64,000 nt of DNA from assembly GCF_014650495.1 (NCBI RefSeq), contig NZ_BMVB01000011.1, positions 114,420-178,419 on the forward strand, written 5' to 3'. The stretch comes from Streptomyces cinnamoneus. Lineage in GTDB: Bacteria; Actinomycetota; Actinomycetes; Streptomycetales; Streptomycetaceae. The first letter of the stretch is position 1, and every line of letters starts with the position of its first letter. Shown piece by piece: positions 21,257-30,102 of the stretch. The notes below the pieces were generated by a model. The model was not told the DNA's origin. It ran no database searches and was given only the letters and a program-made list of their open reading frames with translations. The translations under genes and the position numbers were made by a program.

Positions 21257-22674
21257 CTCTCCCCACGGAGACTGCCCACCCTGAGCTTGAGGGCCTGGGC
21301 ACGTACGAATACGGCTGGGCCGACTCCGACGCGGCCGGTGCCGCGGCCAAGCGCGGCCTCTCCGAGGAGGTCGTCCGCGACATCTCGGCGAAGAAGTCCG
21401 AGCCGGAGTGGATGCTCAAGCTGCGTCTGAAGGGTCTGAAGCTCTTCGAGAAGAAGCCCATGCCGACCTGGGGCTCCGACCTCACCGGCATCGACTTCGA
21501 CAACATCAAGTACTTCGTGCGCTCCACCGAGAAGCAGGCCGCTTCCTGGGAGGACCTGCCGGAGGACATCAAGAACACCTACGACAAGCTGGGCATCCCC
21601 GAGGCCGAGAAGCAGCGCCTCGTCGCCGGTGTCGCCGCCCAGTACGAGTCCGAGGTCGTCTACCACCAGATCCGTGAGGACCTGGAGGAGCAGGGCGTCA
21701 TCTTCCTGGACACCGACACCGCCCTGAAGGAGCACCCCGAGCTCTTCCAGGAGTACTTCGGCACGGTGATCCCGGTCGGCGACAACAAGTTCGCCTCGCT
21801 GAACTCCGCCGTGTGGTCTGGCGGCTCCTTCATCTACGTCCCGAAGGGTGTCCACGTCGACATCCCGCTGCAGGCCTACTTCCGCATCAACACGGAGAAC
21901 ATGGGCCAGTTCGAGCGGACGCTGATCATCGTCGACGAGGACGCCTACGTCCACTACGTCGAGGGCTGCACCGCCCCGATCTACTCCTCCGACTCGCTGC
22001 ACAGCGCCGTCGTGGAGATCATCGTCAAGAAGGGCGGCCGCTGCCGCTACACGACGATCCAGAACTGGTCGAACAACGTCTACAACCTGGTCACCAAGCG
22101 CGCCGTGGCCTACGAGGGCGCGACCATGGAGTGGGTCGACGGCAACATCGGCTCCAAGGTGACGATGAAGTACCCCGCCGTCTACCTGATGGGCGAGCAC
22201 GCCAAGGGCGAGACCCTGTCCATCGCCTTCTCCGGCGAGGGCCAGCACCAGGACGCCGGCGCCAAGATGGTCCACATGGCGCCCAACACCTCCTCCAACA
22301 TCGTCTCCAAGTCGGTGGCCCGGGGCGGCGGCCGCACCTCCTACCGCGGCCTCATCGAGATCGGCGAGGGTGCCCACGGCTCCAAGTCGAACGTGCTCTG
22401 CGACGCCCTGCTGGTGGACACCATCTCCCGGTCGGACACCTACCCCTACGTCGACGTCCGCGAGGACGACGTCTCCATGGGCCACGAGGCGACCGTCTCC
22501 AAGGTCAGCGACGACCAGCTCTTCTACCTGATGAGCCGCGGTCTGTCCGAGGACGAGGCCATGGCGATGATCGTCCGCGGCTTCGTCGAGCCCATCGCGC
22601 GCGAGCTGCCGATGGAGTACGCGCTGGAGCTCAACCGGCTGATCGAGCTGCAGATGGAAGGCGCGGTCGGCTGA
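21253..22674 (+). CDS. sufB: Fe-S cluster scaffold subunit SufB
   Basis: Core scaffold of the SufBCD complex on which Fe-S clusters are built. The 473-aa product shows the SufB beta-helix repeats, YVHYVEGCTAPIYSSDSLHSAVVEI and NWSNNVYNLVTKRA. MGHEATVSKVSDDQLFYLMSRGL follows at the C-terminus, with the conserved His/Glu region. ATG 21253 overlaps the regulator stop (ATGA) and has GAGGAA just upstream. No intein is present. Confidence 0.97.
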   Translation: MTLPTETAHPELEGLGTYEYGWADSDAAGAAAKRGLSEEVVRDISAKKSEPEWMLKLRLKGLKLFEKKPMPTWGSDLTGIDFDNIKYFVRSTEKQAASWEDLPEDIKNTYDKLGIPEAEKQRLVAGVAAQYESEVVYHQIREDLEEQGVIFLDTDTALKEHPELFQEYFGTVIPVGDNKFASLNSAVWSGGSFIYVPKGVHVDIPLQAYFRINTENMGQFERTLIIVDEDAYVHYVEGCTAPIYSSDSLHSAVVEIIVKKGGRCRYTTIQNWSNNVYNLVTKRAVAYEGATMEWVDGNIGSKVTMKYPAVYLMGEHAKGETLSIAFSGEGQHQDAGAKMVHMAPNTSSNIVSKSVARGGGRTSYRGLIEIGEGAHGSKSNVLCDALLVDTISRSDTYPYVDVREDDVSMGHEATVSKVSDDQLFYLMSRGLSEDEAMAMIVRGFVEPIARELPMEYALELNRLIELQMEGAVG

Positions 22675-22736
22675 CCCGGCCACCGTCCCCATCCGCAGCG
22701 AACCCTTTGTGACAGGAAGAGAGCACGACGACAGCC

Positions 22737-23927
22737 ATGGCTGACAACACTCCCGCCGGCAGCACGACCGACGGCGCCATCCAGGTGGGCGGGCCGAAGC
22801 AGCCCATCGACGCGCGGGTCAGCGCCCCCGCCTCGTACGACGTCGCGGACTTCCCCGTGCCGCACGGCCGTGAGGAGGAGTGGCGGTTCACCCCGCTGGA
22901 GCGCCTCCGCGGTCTTCACGACGGCACGGCCGTCGACAAGGCCGTCGACGGCGGCGGCGTCAAGGTCGAGGTGAGCGCCCCCGAGGGTGTGACCGTGGAG
23001 ACCGTCGGCCGCGATGACGCCCGGCTCGGCAAGGCCGGCAAGCCGGTCGACCGGGTCGCGGCGCAGGCGTTCAGCTCCTTCGAGACGGCCTCGGTCGTCT
23101 CGGTCCCCAAGGACACGGTGCTCACCGAGCCCGTCCGCATCGGCGTGCACGGCGTGGGCGGGGTGGCCTTCGGCCACCAGGTCATCGAGATCGGCGCGTT
23201 CTCCGAGGCCGTCGTCGTCATCGACCACACCGGTGACGCCACGCTCGCCGCCAACGTCGAGTACCTCGTCGGCGACGGCGCCAAGCTCACCGTCGTCTCC
23301 GTCCAGGACTGGGACGACACCGCGGTGCACGCCGCCCAGCACACCGCGCTGGTCGGCCGCGACGCCACCTTCAAGTCCGTGATCGTCACCCTGGGCGGCG
23401 ACCTGGTCCGCCTCCACCCGCGCGTCGTCTACACCGGCCCGGGCGGCGAGGCCGAGCTGTACGGCCTGTACTTCACCGACAACGGCCAGCACCAGGAGCA
23501 CCGCCTCCTCGTCGACCACGACACCCCGCACTGCCGCAGCAACGTCGTCTACAAGGGCGCACTGCAGGGCAAGGACGCGCACGCCGTGTGGATCGGTGAC
23601 GTGCTCATCCGCGCGGCGGCCGAGGGCACCGACACCTACGAGCTCAACCGCAACCTCGTCCTCACCGACGGCGCCCGCGTCGACTCGGTCCCCAACCTGG
23701 AGATCGAGACCGGTGAGATCGTCGGCGCCGGCCACGCCTCGGCGACCGGCCGTTTCGACGACGAGCAGCTCTTCTACCTGATGGCCCGCGGCATCCCCGC
23801 CGACGAGGCCCGCCGGCTGGTCGTGCGCGGCTTCTTCGCCGAGCTCGTGCAGCAGATCGGCATCCCCGACCTGGAGGAGCGCCTCATCGCCAAGATCGAG
23901 GCCGAGCTGGAGGCGTCCCTGGCATGA
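22737..23927 (+). CDS. sufD: Fe-S cluster assembly protein SufD
   Basis: Partner of SufB and SufC in the SufBCD scaffold, thought to help iron entry. The 396-aa product has the SufD layout: an N-terminal helical part with HGREEEWRFTPL, then beta-helix repeats (HRLLVDHDTPHCRSNVVYKGAL), and a C-terminal ASATGRFDDEQLFYLMARGIP paralogous to SufB. It lies 62 bp after sufB with GGAAGAG before the ATG. It overlaps the Rieske gene by 4 bp. Confidence 0.95.
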   Translation: MADNTPAGSTTDGAIQVGGPKQPIDARVSAPASYDVADFPVPHGREEEWRFTPLERLRGLHDGTAVDKAVDGGGVKVEVSAPEGVTVETVGRDDARLGKAGKPVDRVAAQAFSSFETASVVSVPKDTVLTEPVRIGVHGVGGVAFGHQVIEIGAFSEAVVVIDHTGDATLAANVEYLVGDGAKLTVVSVQDWDDTAVHAAQHTALVGRDATFKSVIVTLGGDLVRLHPRVVYTGPGGEAELYGLYFTDNGQHQEHRLLVDHDTPHCRSNVVYKGALQGKDAHAVWIGDVLIRAAAEGTDTYELNRNLVLTDGARVDSVPNLEIETGEIVGAGHASATGRFDDEQLFYLMARGIPADEARRLVVRGFFAELVQQIGIPDLEERLIAKIEAELEASLA

Positions 23928-24244
23928 GCGAGTTCGTCAAGGTGGCCGCCCTGAGCGACCTGGAGGAGGACACCCCCAAGCGGGTCGAGATCGACGGCAC
24001 GCCCGTCTCCCTCGTCCGCACCGAGGGGGAGGTGTTCGCGATCAACGACATCTGCTCGCACGCGAACGTCTCGCTGTCTGAGGGCGAGGTGGAGAACTGC
24101 CACATCGAGTGCTGGCTGCACGGCTCCAGCTTCGACCTCCGCACCGGCAAGCCCGACGGCCTGCCCGCCACGCGCCCCGTCCCCGTATACCCCGTCAAGA
24201 TCGAAGGGGACGACGTGCTCGTCTCCGTCACCCAGGAGTCCTGA
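23924..24244 (+). CDS. Rieske [2Fe-2S] ferredoxin (non-haem iron oxygenase ferredoxin type)
   Basis: A small electron carrier embedded in the suf operon. The 106-aa product has the Rieske ligands Cys44-x-His46 and Cys63-x2-His66 (ICSHANVSL and CWLHG). No oxygenase is encoded nearby, so it probably serves cluster assembly or is simply co-regulated. It overlaps sufD by 4 bp and is 7 bp before sufC. This location within the actinobacterial suf operon is conserved as I recall it. Confidence 0.92.
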   Translation: MSEFVKVAALSDLEEDTPKRVEIDGTPVSLVRTEGEVFAINDICSHANVSLSEGEVENCHIECWLHGSSFDLRTGKPDGLPATRPVPVYPVKIEGDDVLVSVTQES

Positions 24245-24251
24245 GTTCCCC

Positions 24252-25016
24252 ATGGCAACGCTTGAGATCCACGACCTGCACGTCTCCGTCGAGGCCGAGA
24301 ACGGCCCCCGGGAGATCCTCAAGGGCGTCGACCTGACCGTGAAGCAGGGCGAGACCCACGCCATCATGGGCCCCAACGGCTCCGGCAAGTCCACCCTGGC
24401 CTACTCGCTGGCCGGCCACCCCAAGTACACGATCACCGGCGGCACCGTCACCCTCGACGGCGAGGACGTCCTGGAGATGTCCGTCGACGAGCGCGCCCGC
24501 GCCGGCGTCTTCCTCGCCATGCAGTACCCGGTCGAGGTCCCCGGCGTCTCGGTCTCCAACTTCCTGCGCACCTCCGCCACCGCCGTCCGCGGCGAGGCCC
24601 CCAAGCTGCGCACCTGGGTGAAGGAGGTCAAGGAGGCCATGGCGCGTCTGCAGATGGACCCCGCCTTCGCCGAGCGCAACGTCAACGAGGGCTTCTCCGG
24701 CGGTGAGAAGAAGCGCCACGAGATCCTCCAGCTGGAGCTCCTCAAGCCGAAGATCGCGATCCTCGACGAGACCGACTCCGGCCTGGACGTCGACGCCCTG
24801 CGCGTCGTCTCCGAGGGCGTCAACCGCGTCCGCGAGTCCGGCGAGGTCGGTACCCTGCTGATCACCCACTACACGCGCATCCTGCGCTACATCAAGCCCG
24901 ACTTCGTGCACGTGTTCGCCAACGGTCGTGTCGTCGAGTCCGGCGGCGCCGAGCTGGCCGACAAGCTGGAGGCCGAGGGCTACGAGGCTTATGTGAAGGG
25001 TGGCGTAACGGCGTGA
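24252..25016 (+). CDS. sufC: Fe-S cluster assembly ATPase SufC
   Basis: ATPase of the SufBCD scaffold. Walker A GPNGSGKSTLAY is near residue 38, signature FSGGEKKRHEILQ near residue 152 and Walker B KIAILDETDSGLD just after; the acidic DETDSGLD is diagnostic for SufC. THYTRILRYIKPDFVHVF contains the switch His. The length is 254 aa. It overlaps sufS by 4 bp. Confidence 0.97.
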   Translation: MATLEIHDLHVSVEAENGPREILKGVDLTVKQGETHAIMGPNGSGKSTLAYSLAGHPKYTITGGTVTLDGEDVLEMSVDERARAGVFLAMQYPVEVPGVSVSNFLRTSATAVRGEAPKLRTWVKEVKEAMARLQMDPAFAERNVNEGFSGGEKKRHEILQLELLKPKIAILDETDSGLDVDALRVVSEGVNRVRESGEVGTLLITHYTRILRYIKPDFVHVFANGRVVESGGAELADKLEAEGYEAYVKGGVTA

Positions 25017-26272
25017 CCATACTGCTGCCGGGTCTCCTCGACACCGACGCGATCCGTAAGGACTTCCCGATCCTGGACCGCAGGGTCCACGACGGGAAGA
25101 AGCTCATCTACCTGGACAACGCGGCGACCTCCCAGAAGCCGCGCCAGGTGCTCGACGTGCTCAACGAGCACTACGAGCAGCACAACGCCAACGTCCACCG
25201 TGGCGTGCACGTGCTCGCCGAGGAGGCCACGGCGCTGTACGAGGGCGCCCGCGACAAGGTCGCCGCCTTCATCAACGCTCCGAGCCGCGACGAGGTGATC
25301 TTCACCAAGAACGCCTCCGAGTCGCTCAACCTCGTGGCCAACATGCTGGCCTGGGCCGACGAGCCCTACCGGGTGGACCACGACACCGAGATCGTCATCA
25401 CGGAGATGGAGCACCACTCCAACATCGTGCCGTGGCAGCTGCTCGCGCAGCGCTCGGGCGCGAAGCTGAAGTGGTTCGGCCTCACCGACGACGGCCGGCT
25501 CGACCTGTCCAACATCGACGAGGTCATCACCGAGAAGACCAAGGTCGTCTCGTTCGTGCTGGTCTCCAACATCCTGGGCACCGTCAACCCGGTCGAGGCG
25601 ATCGTCCGCCGTGCGCAGGAGGTCGGCGCCCTGGTCGTCGTCGACGCCTCGCAGGCCGCCCCGCACATGCCGCTGGACGTCCAGGCCCTCCAGGCCGACT
25701 TCGTGGCCTTCACCGGCCACAAGATGTGCGGCCCCGACGGCATCGGCGTCCTGTGGGGCCGCCAGGAGCTGCTGGAGGACCTTCCGCCGTTCCTCGGCGG
25801 CGGCGAGATGATCGAGACCGTCTCGATGCACTCCTCCACGTACGCCCCCGCGCCGCACAAGTTCGAGGCCGGTACGCCCCCGATCGCCCAGGCCGTCGGC
25901 CTCGGCGCCGCGGTGGACTACCTCACCTCGATCGGCATGGAGAACATCGCCCGCCACGAGCACGCGATCACCGAGTACGCGATCCGCAGGCTCCAGGAGG
26001 TCCCGGACCTGCGCATCATCGGCCCCACCACGGCCGAGGACCGCGGCGCCGCCGTCTCCTTCACGCTCGGCGACATCCACCCGCACGACGTGGGCCAGGT
26101 CCTCGACGAGCAGGGCATCGCCGTCCGGGTGGGCCACCACTGCGCCCGTCCCGTCTGCCTCCGTTACGGAATTCCTGCGACCACGCGGGCGTCGTTCTAC
26201 CTGTACTCCACCCCCGGCGAGGTCGACGCCCTGGTCGAGGGACTGGAGCACGTACGGAACTTCTTCGGGTGA
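25013..26272 (+). CDS. sufS: Cysteine desulfurase SufS
   Basis: PLP enzyme that takes sulfur from cysteine as a persulfide for Fe-S assembly. The pyridoxal lysine is in FTGHKMCGPDGIGVLWG and the active cysteine in VGHHCARPVCLRYG. YLDNAATSQKP and TEMEHHSNIVPWQ are conserved; 419 aa. The GTG start overlaps the sufC stop. It is followed after 12 bp by the sulfur acceptor sufU. Confidence 0.97.
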   Translation: MTILLPGLLDTDAIRKDFPILDRRVHDGKKLIYLDNAATSQKPRQVLDVLNEHYEQHNANVHRGVHVLAEEATALYEGARDKVAAFINAPSRDEVIFTKNASESLNLVANMLAWADEPYRVDHDTEIVITEMEHHSNIVPWQLLAQRSGAKLKWFGLTDDGRLDLSNIDEVITEKTKVVSFVLVSNILGTVNPVEAIVRRAQEVGALVVVDASQAAPHMPLDVQALQADFVAFTGHKMCGPDGIGVLWGRQELLEDLPPFLGGGEMIETVSMHSSTYAPAPHKFEAGTPPIAQAVGLGAAVDYLTSIGMENIARHEHAITEYAIRRLQEVPDLRIIGPTTAEDRGAAVSFTLGDIHPHDVGQVLDEQGIAVRVGHHCARPVCLRYGIPATTRASFYLYSTPGEVDALVEGLEHVRNFFG

Positions 26273-26284
26273 CGAGGGCTGACT

Positions 26285-26758
26285 GTGAAGCTTGATTCGA
26301 TGTACCAGGACGTCATCCTGGACCACTACAAGCACCCGCACGGCCGGGGCTTGCGGGACGGCGACGCAGAGGTGCACCACGTCAACCCCACGTGCGGTGA
26401 CGAGATCACGCTGCGCGTGCGGCTGTCCGGTGAGACCATCGAGGACGTCTCCTACGAGGGCCAGGGCTGCTCCATCAGCCAGGCGAGCGCCTCGGTGCTC
26501 AACGAGCTGCTGGTCGGCAAGGACCTCGGCGAGGCCCGTCGGATCCAGGAGACCTTCCTGGAGCTGATGCAGTCCAAGGGCAGGATCGAGCCGGACGACG
26601 CGATGGAGGAGGTGCTGGAGGACGCGGTCGCGTTCGCCGGCGTCTCCAAGTACCCGGCGCGTGTGAAGTGTGCTCTGCTGAGCTGGATGGCGTGGAAGGA
26701 CGCGACCGCCCAGGCGCTGGGCGAGGGCTCCGAAAATACGGCAAGGAAGACCGCATGA
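26285..26758 (+). CDS. sufU: SufU-type sulfur acceptor / IscU-like protein
   Basis: Receives sulfur from SufS, usually through zinc-bound cysteines. The three conserved cysteines are in NPTCGDEI, GQGCSISQAS and VKCALLSW, with Asp in GDEI. The SufU-specific insertion between the second and third cysteines (KDLGEARRIQETFLELM) is present; 157 aa. The GTG start at 26285 follows sufS by 12 bp, and the stop overlaps the next gene by 4 bp. Confidence 0.95.
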   Translation: MKLDSMYQDVILDHYKHPHGRGLRDGDAEVHHVNPTCGDEITLRVRLSGETIEDVSYEGQGCSISQASASVLNELLVGKDLGEARRIQETFLELMQSKGRIEPDDAMEEVLEDAVAFAGVSKYPARVKCALLSWMAWKDATAQALGEGSENTARKTA

Positions 26759-27096
26759 CCGACAACGCAGAGGTGGCCGGCACCAAGCCGGCCACGGAGG
26801 AAGAGGTCCGCGAGGCCCTCTACGACGTGGTCGACCCCGAGCTGGGCATCGACGTCGTCAACCTCGGCCTGATCTACGGCATCCACATCGACGACGCCAA
26901 CATCGCCACCCTCGACATGACGCTGACGTCCGCGGCCTGCCCGCTGACCGACGTCATCGAGGACCAGGCGAAGTCCTGCACGGAGGGCATCGTCAACGAG
27001 CTCCGGATCAACTGGGTCTGGATGCCGCCGTGGGGCCCGGACAAGATCACGGACGAGGGCCGTGAGCAGCTCCGGGCACTGGGCTTCAACGTCTGA
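26755..27096 (+). CDS. sufT: SufT / MIP18-family (DUF59) Fe-S assembly factor
   Basis: A small Fe-S maturation factor of the DUF59 family. The 113-aa product contains VVDPELGIDVVNLGLIYG and LTSAACPLTDVIEDQ with the conserved cysteine. It ends with WDPPW-like WMPPWGPDKITDEGREQLRALGF. ATG 26755 forms ATGA with the sufU stop; the longer open frame upstream lies within sufU and is rejected. It is the last gene of the suf operon and is followed by a 17-bp hairpin. Confidence 0.94.
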   Translation: MTDNAEVAGTKPATEEEVREALYDVVDPELGIDVVNLGLIYGIHIDDANIATLDMTLTSAACPLTDVIEDQAKSCTEGIVNELRINWVWMPPWGPDKITDEGREQLRALGFNV

Positions 27097-27118
27097 TCCC
27101 GAGCTTCCAGCACGTGCG

Positions 27119-27155
27119 GCAGCCCGCCGCCTGACCCGGTCAGGCGGCGGGCTGC
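27119..27155. terminator. Terminator of the suf operon
   Basis: A perfect 17-bp stem with a 3-nt loop lies 23 bp after the sufT stop. Its right arm contains the stop codon of the convergent agmatine deiminase gene, so it probably acts on both strands. Confidence 0.8.
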
Positions 27156-28141
27156 TGCTGTGTGGCGCAGTGGATGCCACCGCCGCCCTCGGCGAGGGCG
27201 GGGATCGGGACGGCGCGGACGTCACGGCCCGGGTGCAGGGCGCCCAGGAGGGCCGCCGCCTCGTCGTCGGCGCGGCGGTCGCCGAAGCGGGGGATGACGA
27301 CGGCACCGTTGGCGACGTAGTAGTTGACGTAGGTGCCGAGGAAGTCGGGGCCGCGGTCGCCCAGTTCGCGCGGGTCGGGCTCGGGCAGGTCGACGATCTC
27401 CAGCGGGCGGCCGGCCGCGTCGGTGGCCGACTCCAGGGCCGCCCGGGCCTGGGCGTACACCCGGCTCCAGACGTCGGACTCCGCCGTGGACGGGCGGCTG
27501 AGGAGGACCATCCCGGGTCCGGCGAAGCGGGCCAGGGCGTCCACGTGACAGTCGGTGATGTCCTCGCCCCGCACGCCCTCCAGCCAGATCACCTTGCGGA
27601 TGCCGAGCAGTTCGGTGAGGGCCGCTTCGATGTCGTCGCGGCCCAGGCCCGGATTGCGGTCGTCGCCCACCAGGGAGCTCTCGGTGGCCAGGAGGGTGCC
27701 GACGCCGTCGGTCTCCAGCGAGCCGCCCTCCGCGACGACGGGTGCCTCGATGCGGGGGATGCCGAACATCTCCAGCACGCGCCGGGCGACGAGACCGTCA
27801 CGGGAGTGCGCCTGCTTGCCGCCCCAGCCGTTGAACCGGAAGTCGACGCCCGAGACGGCTCCCTGGGGGGTCGTGACGAAGACCGGGCCCGTGTCGCGCA
27901 GCCACAGGTCGTCCACCGGCACGGGGACGACCTCCACCGCCCCGCCGCACGCCGCACGGGCACCCTTGACGTCACCGGGCGCCGCGAGCAGCACCACGGG
28001 CTCGTGGTCCGCGATCGTCCGGGCGAGCGCGGCGACGTCCTCGCGCACGGCCGGGGTGTCGCGGCCCCAGACGGAGCGGGCCGGTGGCCAGCCCATGAAC
28101 GTCCGGGCGTGCGGCAGCGACTCGGACGGCATCTGATGCAT
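27140..28141 (-). CDS. aguA: Agmatine deiminase / peptidylarginine-deiminase family enzyme
   Basis: Guanidino-group hydrolase, most likely agmatine to N-carbamoylputrescine plus ammonia. WLRDTGPVF contains the substrate-binding Asp, EDITDCHVDALARF the catalytic Asp/His pair, and GGGIHCATQQQP the nucleophilic Cys next to the C-terminus; 333 aa. The three motifs fit agmatine deiminases better than protein-arginine deiminases, but the substrate is inferred. It is single, and divergent from the VOC gene by 35 bp. Confidence 0.9.
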   Translation of the reverse strand: MHQMPSESLPHARTFMGWPPARSVWGRDTPAVREDVAALARTIADHEPVVLLAAPGDVKGARAACGGAVEVVPVPVDDLWLRDTGPVFVTTPQGAVSGVDFRFNGWGGKQAHSRDGLVARRVLEMFGIPRIEAPVVAEGGSLETDGVGTLLATESSLVGDDRNPGLGRDDIEAALTELLGIRKVIWLEGVRGEDITDCHVDALARFAGPGMVLLSRPSTAESDVWSRVYAQARAALESATDAAGRPLEIVDLPEPDPRELGDRGPDFLGTYVNYYVANGAVVIPRFGDRRADDEAAALLGALHPGRDVRAVPIPALAEGGGGIHCATQQQPAA

Positions 28142-28176
28142 CGTCGGCTTCCCTCGGACTCCGGCAGACTGGACGC

Positions 28177-28542
28177 ATGACCCTTTCGTTCTACACGATC
28201 GTCATCGATGCCCACGATCTCGCGGCGCAGGCACGGTTCTGGTGCCGCGCACTGGACTGGAAGGTGCTGTTCGAGGCCGACGACGAGGTCGTCATCGGCG
28301 CCGGCGAGCACACGCTGCCCGGCATCTGCTTCGTACCGGTCGGGGAGCCCAAGAGCGGCAAGAACCGGCTGCACATCGACCTCGCCCCCGACGACCAGGC
28401 CGCCGAGGTCGAACGGCTGATCGGCCTGGGGGCGCGGCCGGTGGACGTGGGACAGGGACCGGACGTCACCTGGCGGGTGCTGGCCGACCCCGAGGGCAAC
28501 GAATTCTGCGTCCTGAGCCCGAAGAAGTCGCTGATCGCCTGA
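28177..28542 (+). CDS. VOC (glyoxalase-like) family protein
   Basis: A 121-aa single-domain vicinal-oxygen-chelate protein of the glyoxalase-like type. It starts SFYTIVIDAHDLAAQARFWCRALDWKV and ends VLADPEGNEFCVLSP. The histidine in RLHIDLAPDD and the final Glu in GNEF are at metal-ligand positions. The substrate is unknown. It is single and convergent with the protease gene, which it precedes by 26 bp. Confidence 0.85.
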   Translation: MTLSFYTIVIDAHDLAAQARFWCRALDWKVLFEADDEVVIGAGEHTLPGICFVPVGEPKSGKNRLHIDLAPDDQAAEVERLIGLGARPVDVGQGPDVTWRVLADPEGNEFCVLSPKKSLIA

Positions 28543-28568
28543 GCCGGACCGCCTGCCGCACCCCGGGC

Positions 28569-29810
28569 TCACAGGCCGCCCGTGTACAGCAGGCGGTTGG
28601 GCGTGCCCGGCTTCATGTCCTTGGCCGCGTTCTTCGTCGACTGCTCGACGATCCAGTTGATGACGGCCGTCGAGCCGGCCGTCGGGTTCTTCGCCTTGTA
28701 GAGCGCCGCCACGCCCGCCACGTGCGGCGACGCCTGCGAGGTGCCGCTGCGGGTGGCGCTGCCCCCGCCCATCGCCGCCGAGACGATGTCCGCGCCCGGC
28801 GCGAGGATGCGGGCGCACGGGCCGTAGTTGCTGAAGTCGGTCATCCGGTCCTGCTGATCGGTCGCCCCCACCGCGAGCGCCGCGAGCGCGCCGGCGGGGG
28901 AGTGGTCGCAGGCGTTGTCGTTCTCGTTGCCGGCCGCGACGACGGGCGGCACGCCCTTGGCGGCCACGTTGCCGACGGCGGTGTCCACCGCCTGCGAGGA
29001 AGGACCGCTGATCGAGGCGTTGACGACCGAGGCGGGGGCCGCCGACCGGGCCACGTAGTCGAAGCCCGCGATGAACTTGGCGACGGTGGTCCTGCCGCCG
29101 CAGTCCAGCACGCGCACGCTCACCAGGCTGACCTTGCGGGCCACGCCGAAGGTGGCGCCGCCCACGACGCCCGCCACATGGGTGCCGTGCCCGGTCCCCG
29201 TACGGCAGTCGCTGCCGTTGCCCGTCACCGAGACCAGGTCGATGCCGTTCTTCGCCCGGCCCCCGAAGTCGGGGTGGGCGTAGTCGATCCCCGTGTCCAT
29301 GACGTAGACCGTGGCGCCCTCGCCCGTCGCGGTGGCGTTGAACTGGCTGTCGAGCGGGAGGTCGCGCTGGTCGATGCGGTCCAGCCCGTACGAGCCCGTC
29401 CCCACCCGGCCGGCGGCCCGCGCCACGGGCGTTGCGGCCGCCTCGGCCTGCGTGAGCACGGCGTCCTGTTCGACGGCCGCGACACCGGGTGTGCTGCGCA
29501 CGGTCTCCAGCTGTTCGGCGCTCAGGGTGGCGGCGAAGCCGGTGAGGGCGTGGGTGTAGACGTAGTCCGGCGTCACGTCCAGCCGCCCGGTCAGTGCGCG
29601 CGGGCTGGTGCCGCTGCGCAGGGTGACGATGTAGTGGCCGGGTACGCGCTCGCCCGCCGTCGTCCGCAGCGGGGCGGGCCGATGCGGTCCCCCGGGGCCC
29701 GGTCCGGGGCCGGGTCCGGCCGGGGCGCCCGGCGTGTCGGCCAGCGCAACGACCAGGGGGAGCGCCAGGAGCAGGGCCGCGGCGGGTCCGTAGCGTCGGG
29801 GCAGTCTCAT
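28569..29810 (-). CDS. Secreted subtilisin-like serine protease (S8, proteinase K type)
   Basis: An extracellular protease. MRLPRRYGPAAALLLALPLVVALA is a signal peptide. An I9 inhibitor propeptide follows (GHYIVTLRSGTSPRALTGRL to about residue 115). The catalytic domain shows Asp in VYVMDTGIDYAHPDF, His in GHGTHVAG and Ser in SGTSQASPHVAG, with the oxyanion Asn in VAAGNENDNA. The length is 413 aa from ATG 29810; the open frame upstream is Pro-rich noise. It ends without an extra domain. Confidence 0.94.
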   Translation of the reverse strand: MRLPRRYGPAAALLLALPLVVALADTPGAPAGPGPGPGPGGPHRPAPLRTTAGERVPGHYIVTLRSGTSPRALTGRLDVTPDYVYTHALTGFAATLSAEQLETVRSTPGVAAVEQDAVLTQAEAAATPVARAAGRVGTGSYGLDRIDQRDLPLDSQFNATATGEGATVYVMDTGIDYAHPDFGGRAKNGIDLVSVTGNGSDCRTGTGHGTHVAGVVGGATFGVARKVSLVSVRVLDCGGRTTVAKFIAGFDYVARSAAPASVVNASISGPSSQAVDTAVGNVAAKGVPPVVAAGNENDNACDHSPAGALAALAVGATDQQDRMTDFSNYGPCARILAPGADIVSAAMGGGSATRSGTSQASPHVAGVAALYKAKNPTAGSTAVINWIVEQSTKNAAKDMKPGTPNRLLYTGGL

Positions 29811-30102
29811 GCGGGGTCCGTTCGGGGCGGGGGCGGCATGCGGTCCGGGCGAGTCCGGCGGAAGGGGGCCTCGGGGCCTGGGGAGATGCGGTCCGGGGGG
29901 CTGGACCGGCCCCGGGGGCGGGAGCGCGCCCACGGAGCCGTCCCTCTATGGATATGTCGACACGTCTGTCGCCCGCGATCCGGGCTGAGCCGACCGGCTG
30001 GCCCGCTGCGCCACCCGCGTGACCGCCGCCCACCGGCCCTGCCCGTTCCCGGCACGGGCGCCGGTTCGCCTTGAGCAGGCCCGTCCGGTTAGGTTTTCGG
30101 AC
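29811..30102. other. Divergent region between protease and dapD genes
   Basis: 292 bp with no supported gene. The only recognisable element is the probable -10 of dapD at its right edge; the promoter of the protease gene was not identified. Confidence 0.4.
30090..30095 (+). promoter_or_regulatory. -10 box TAGGTT of a probable leaderless dapD transcript
   Basis: TAGGTT ends 7 nt before ATG 30103, and there is no ribosome-binding site in front of dapD. No convincing -35 was found. Confidence 0.4.
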
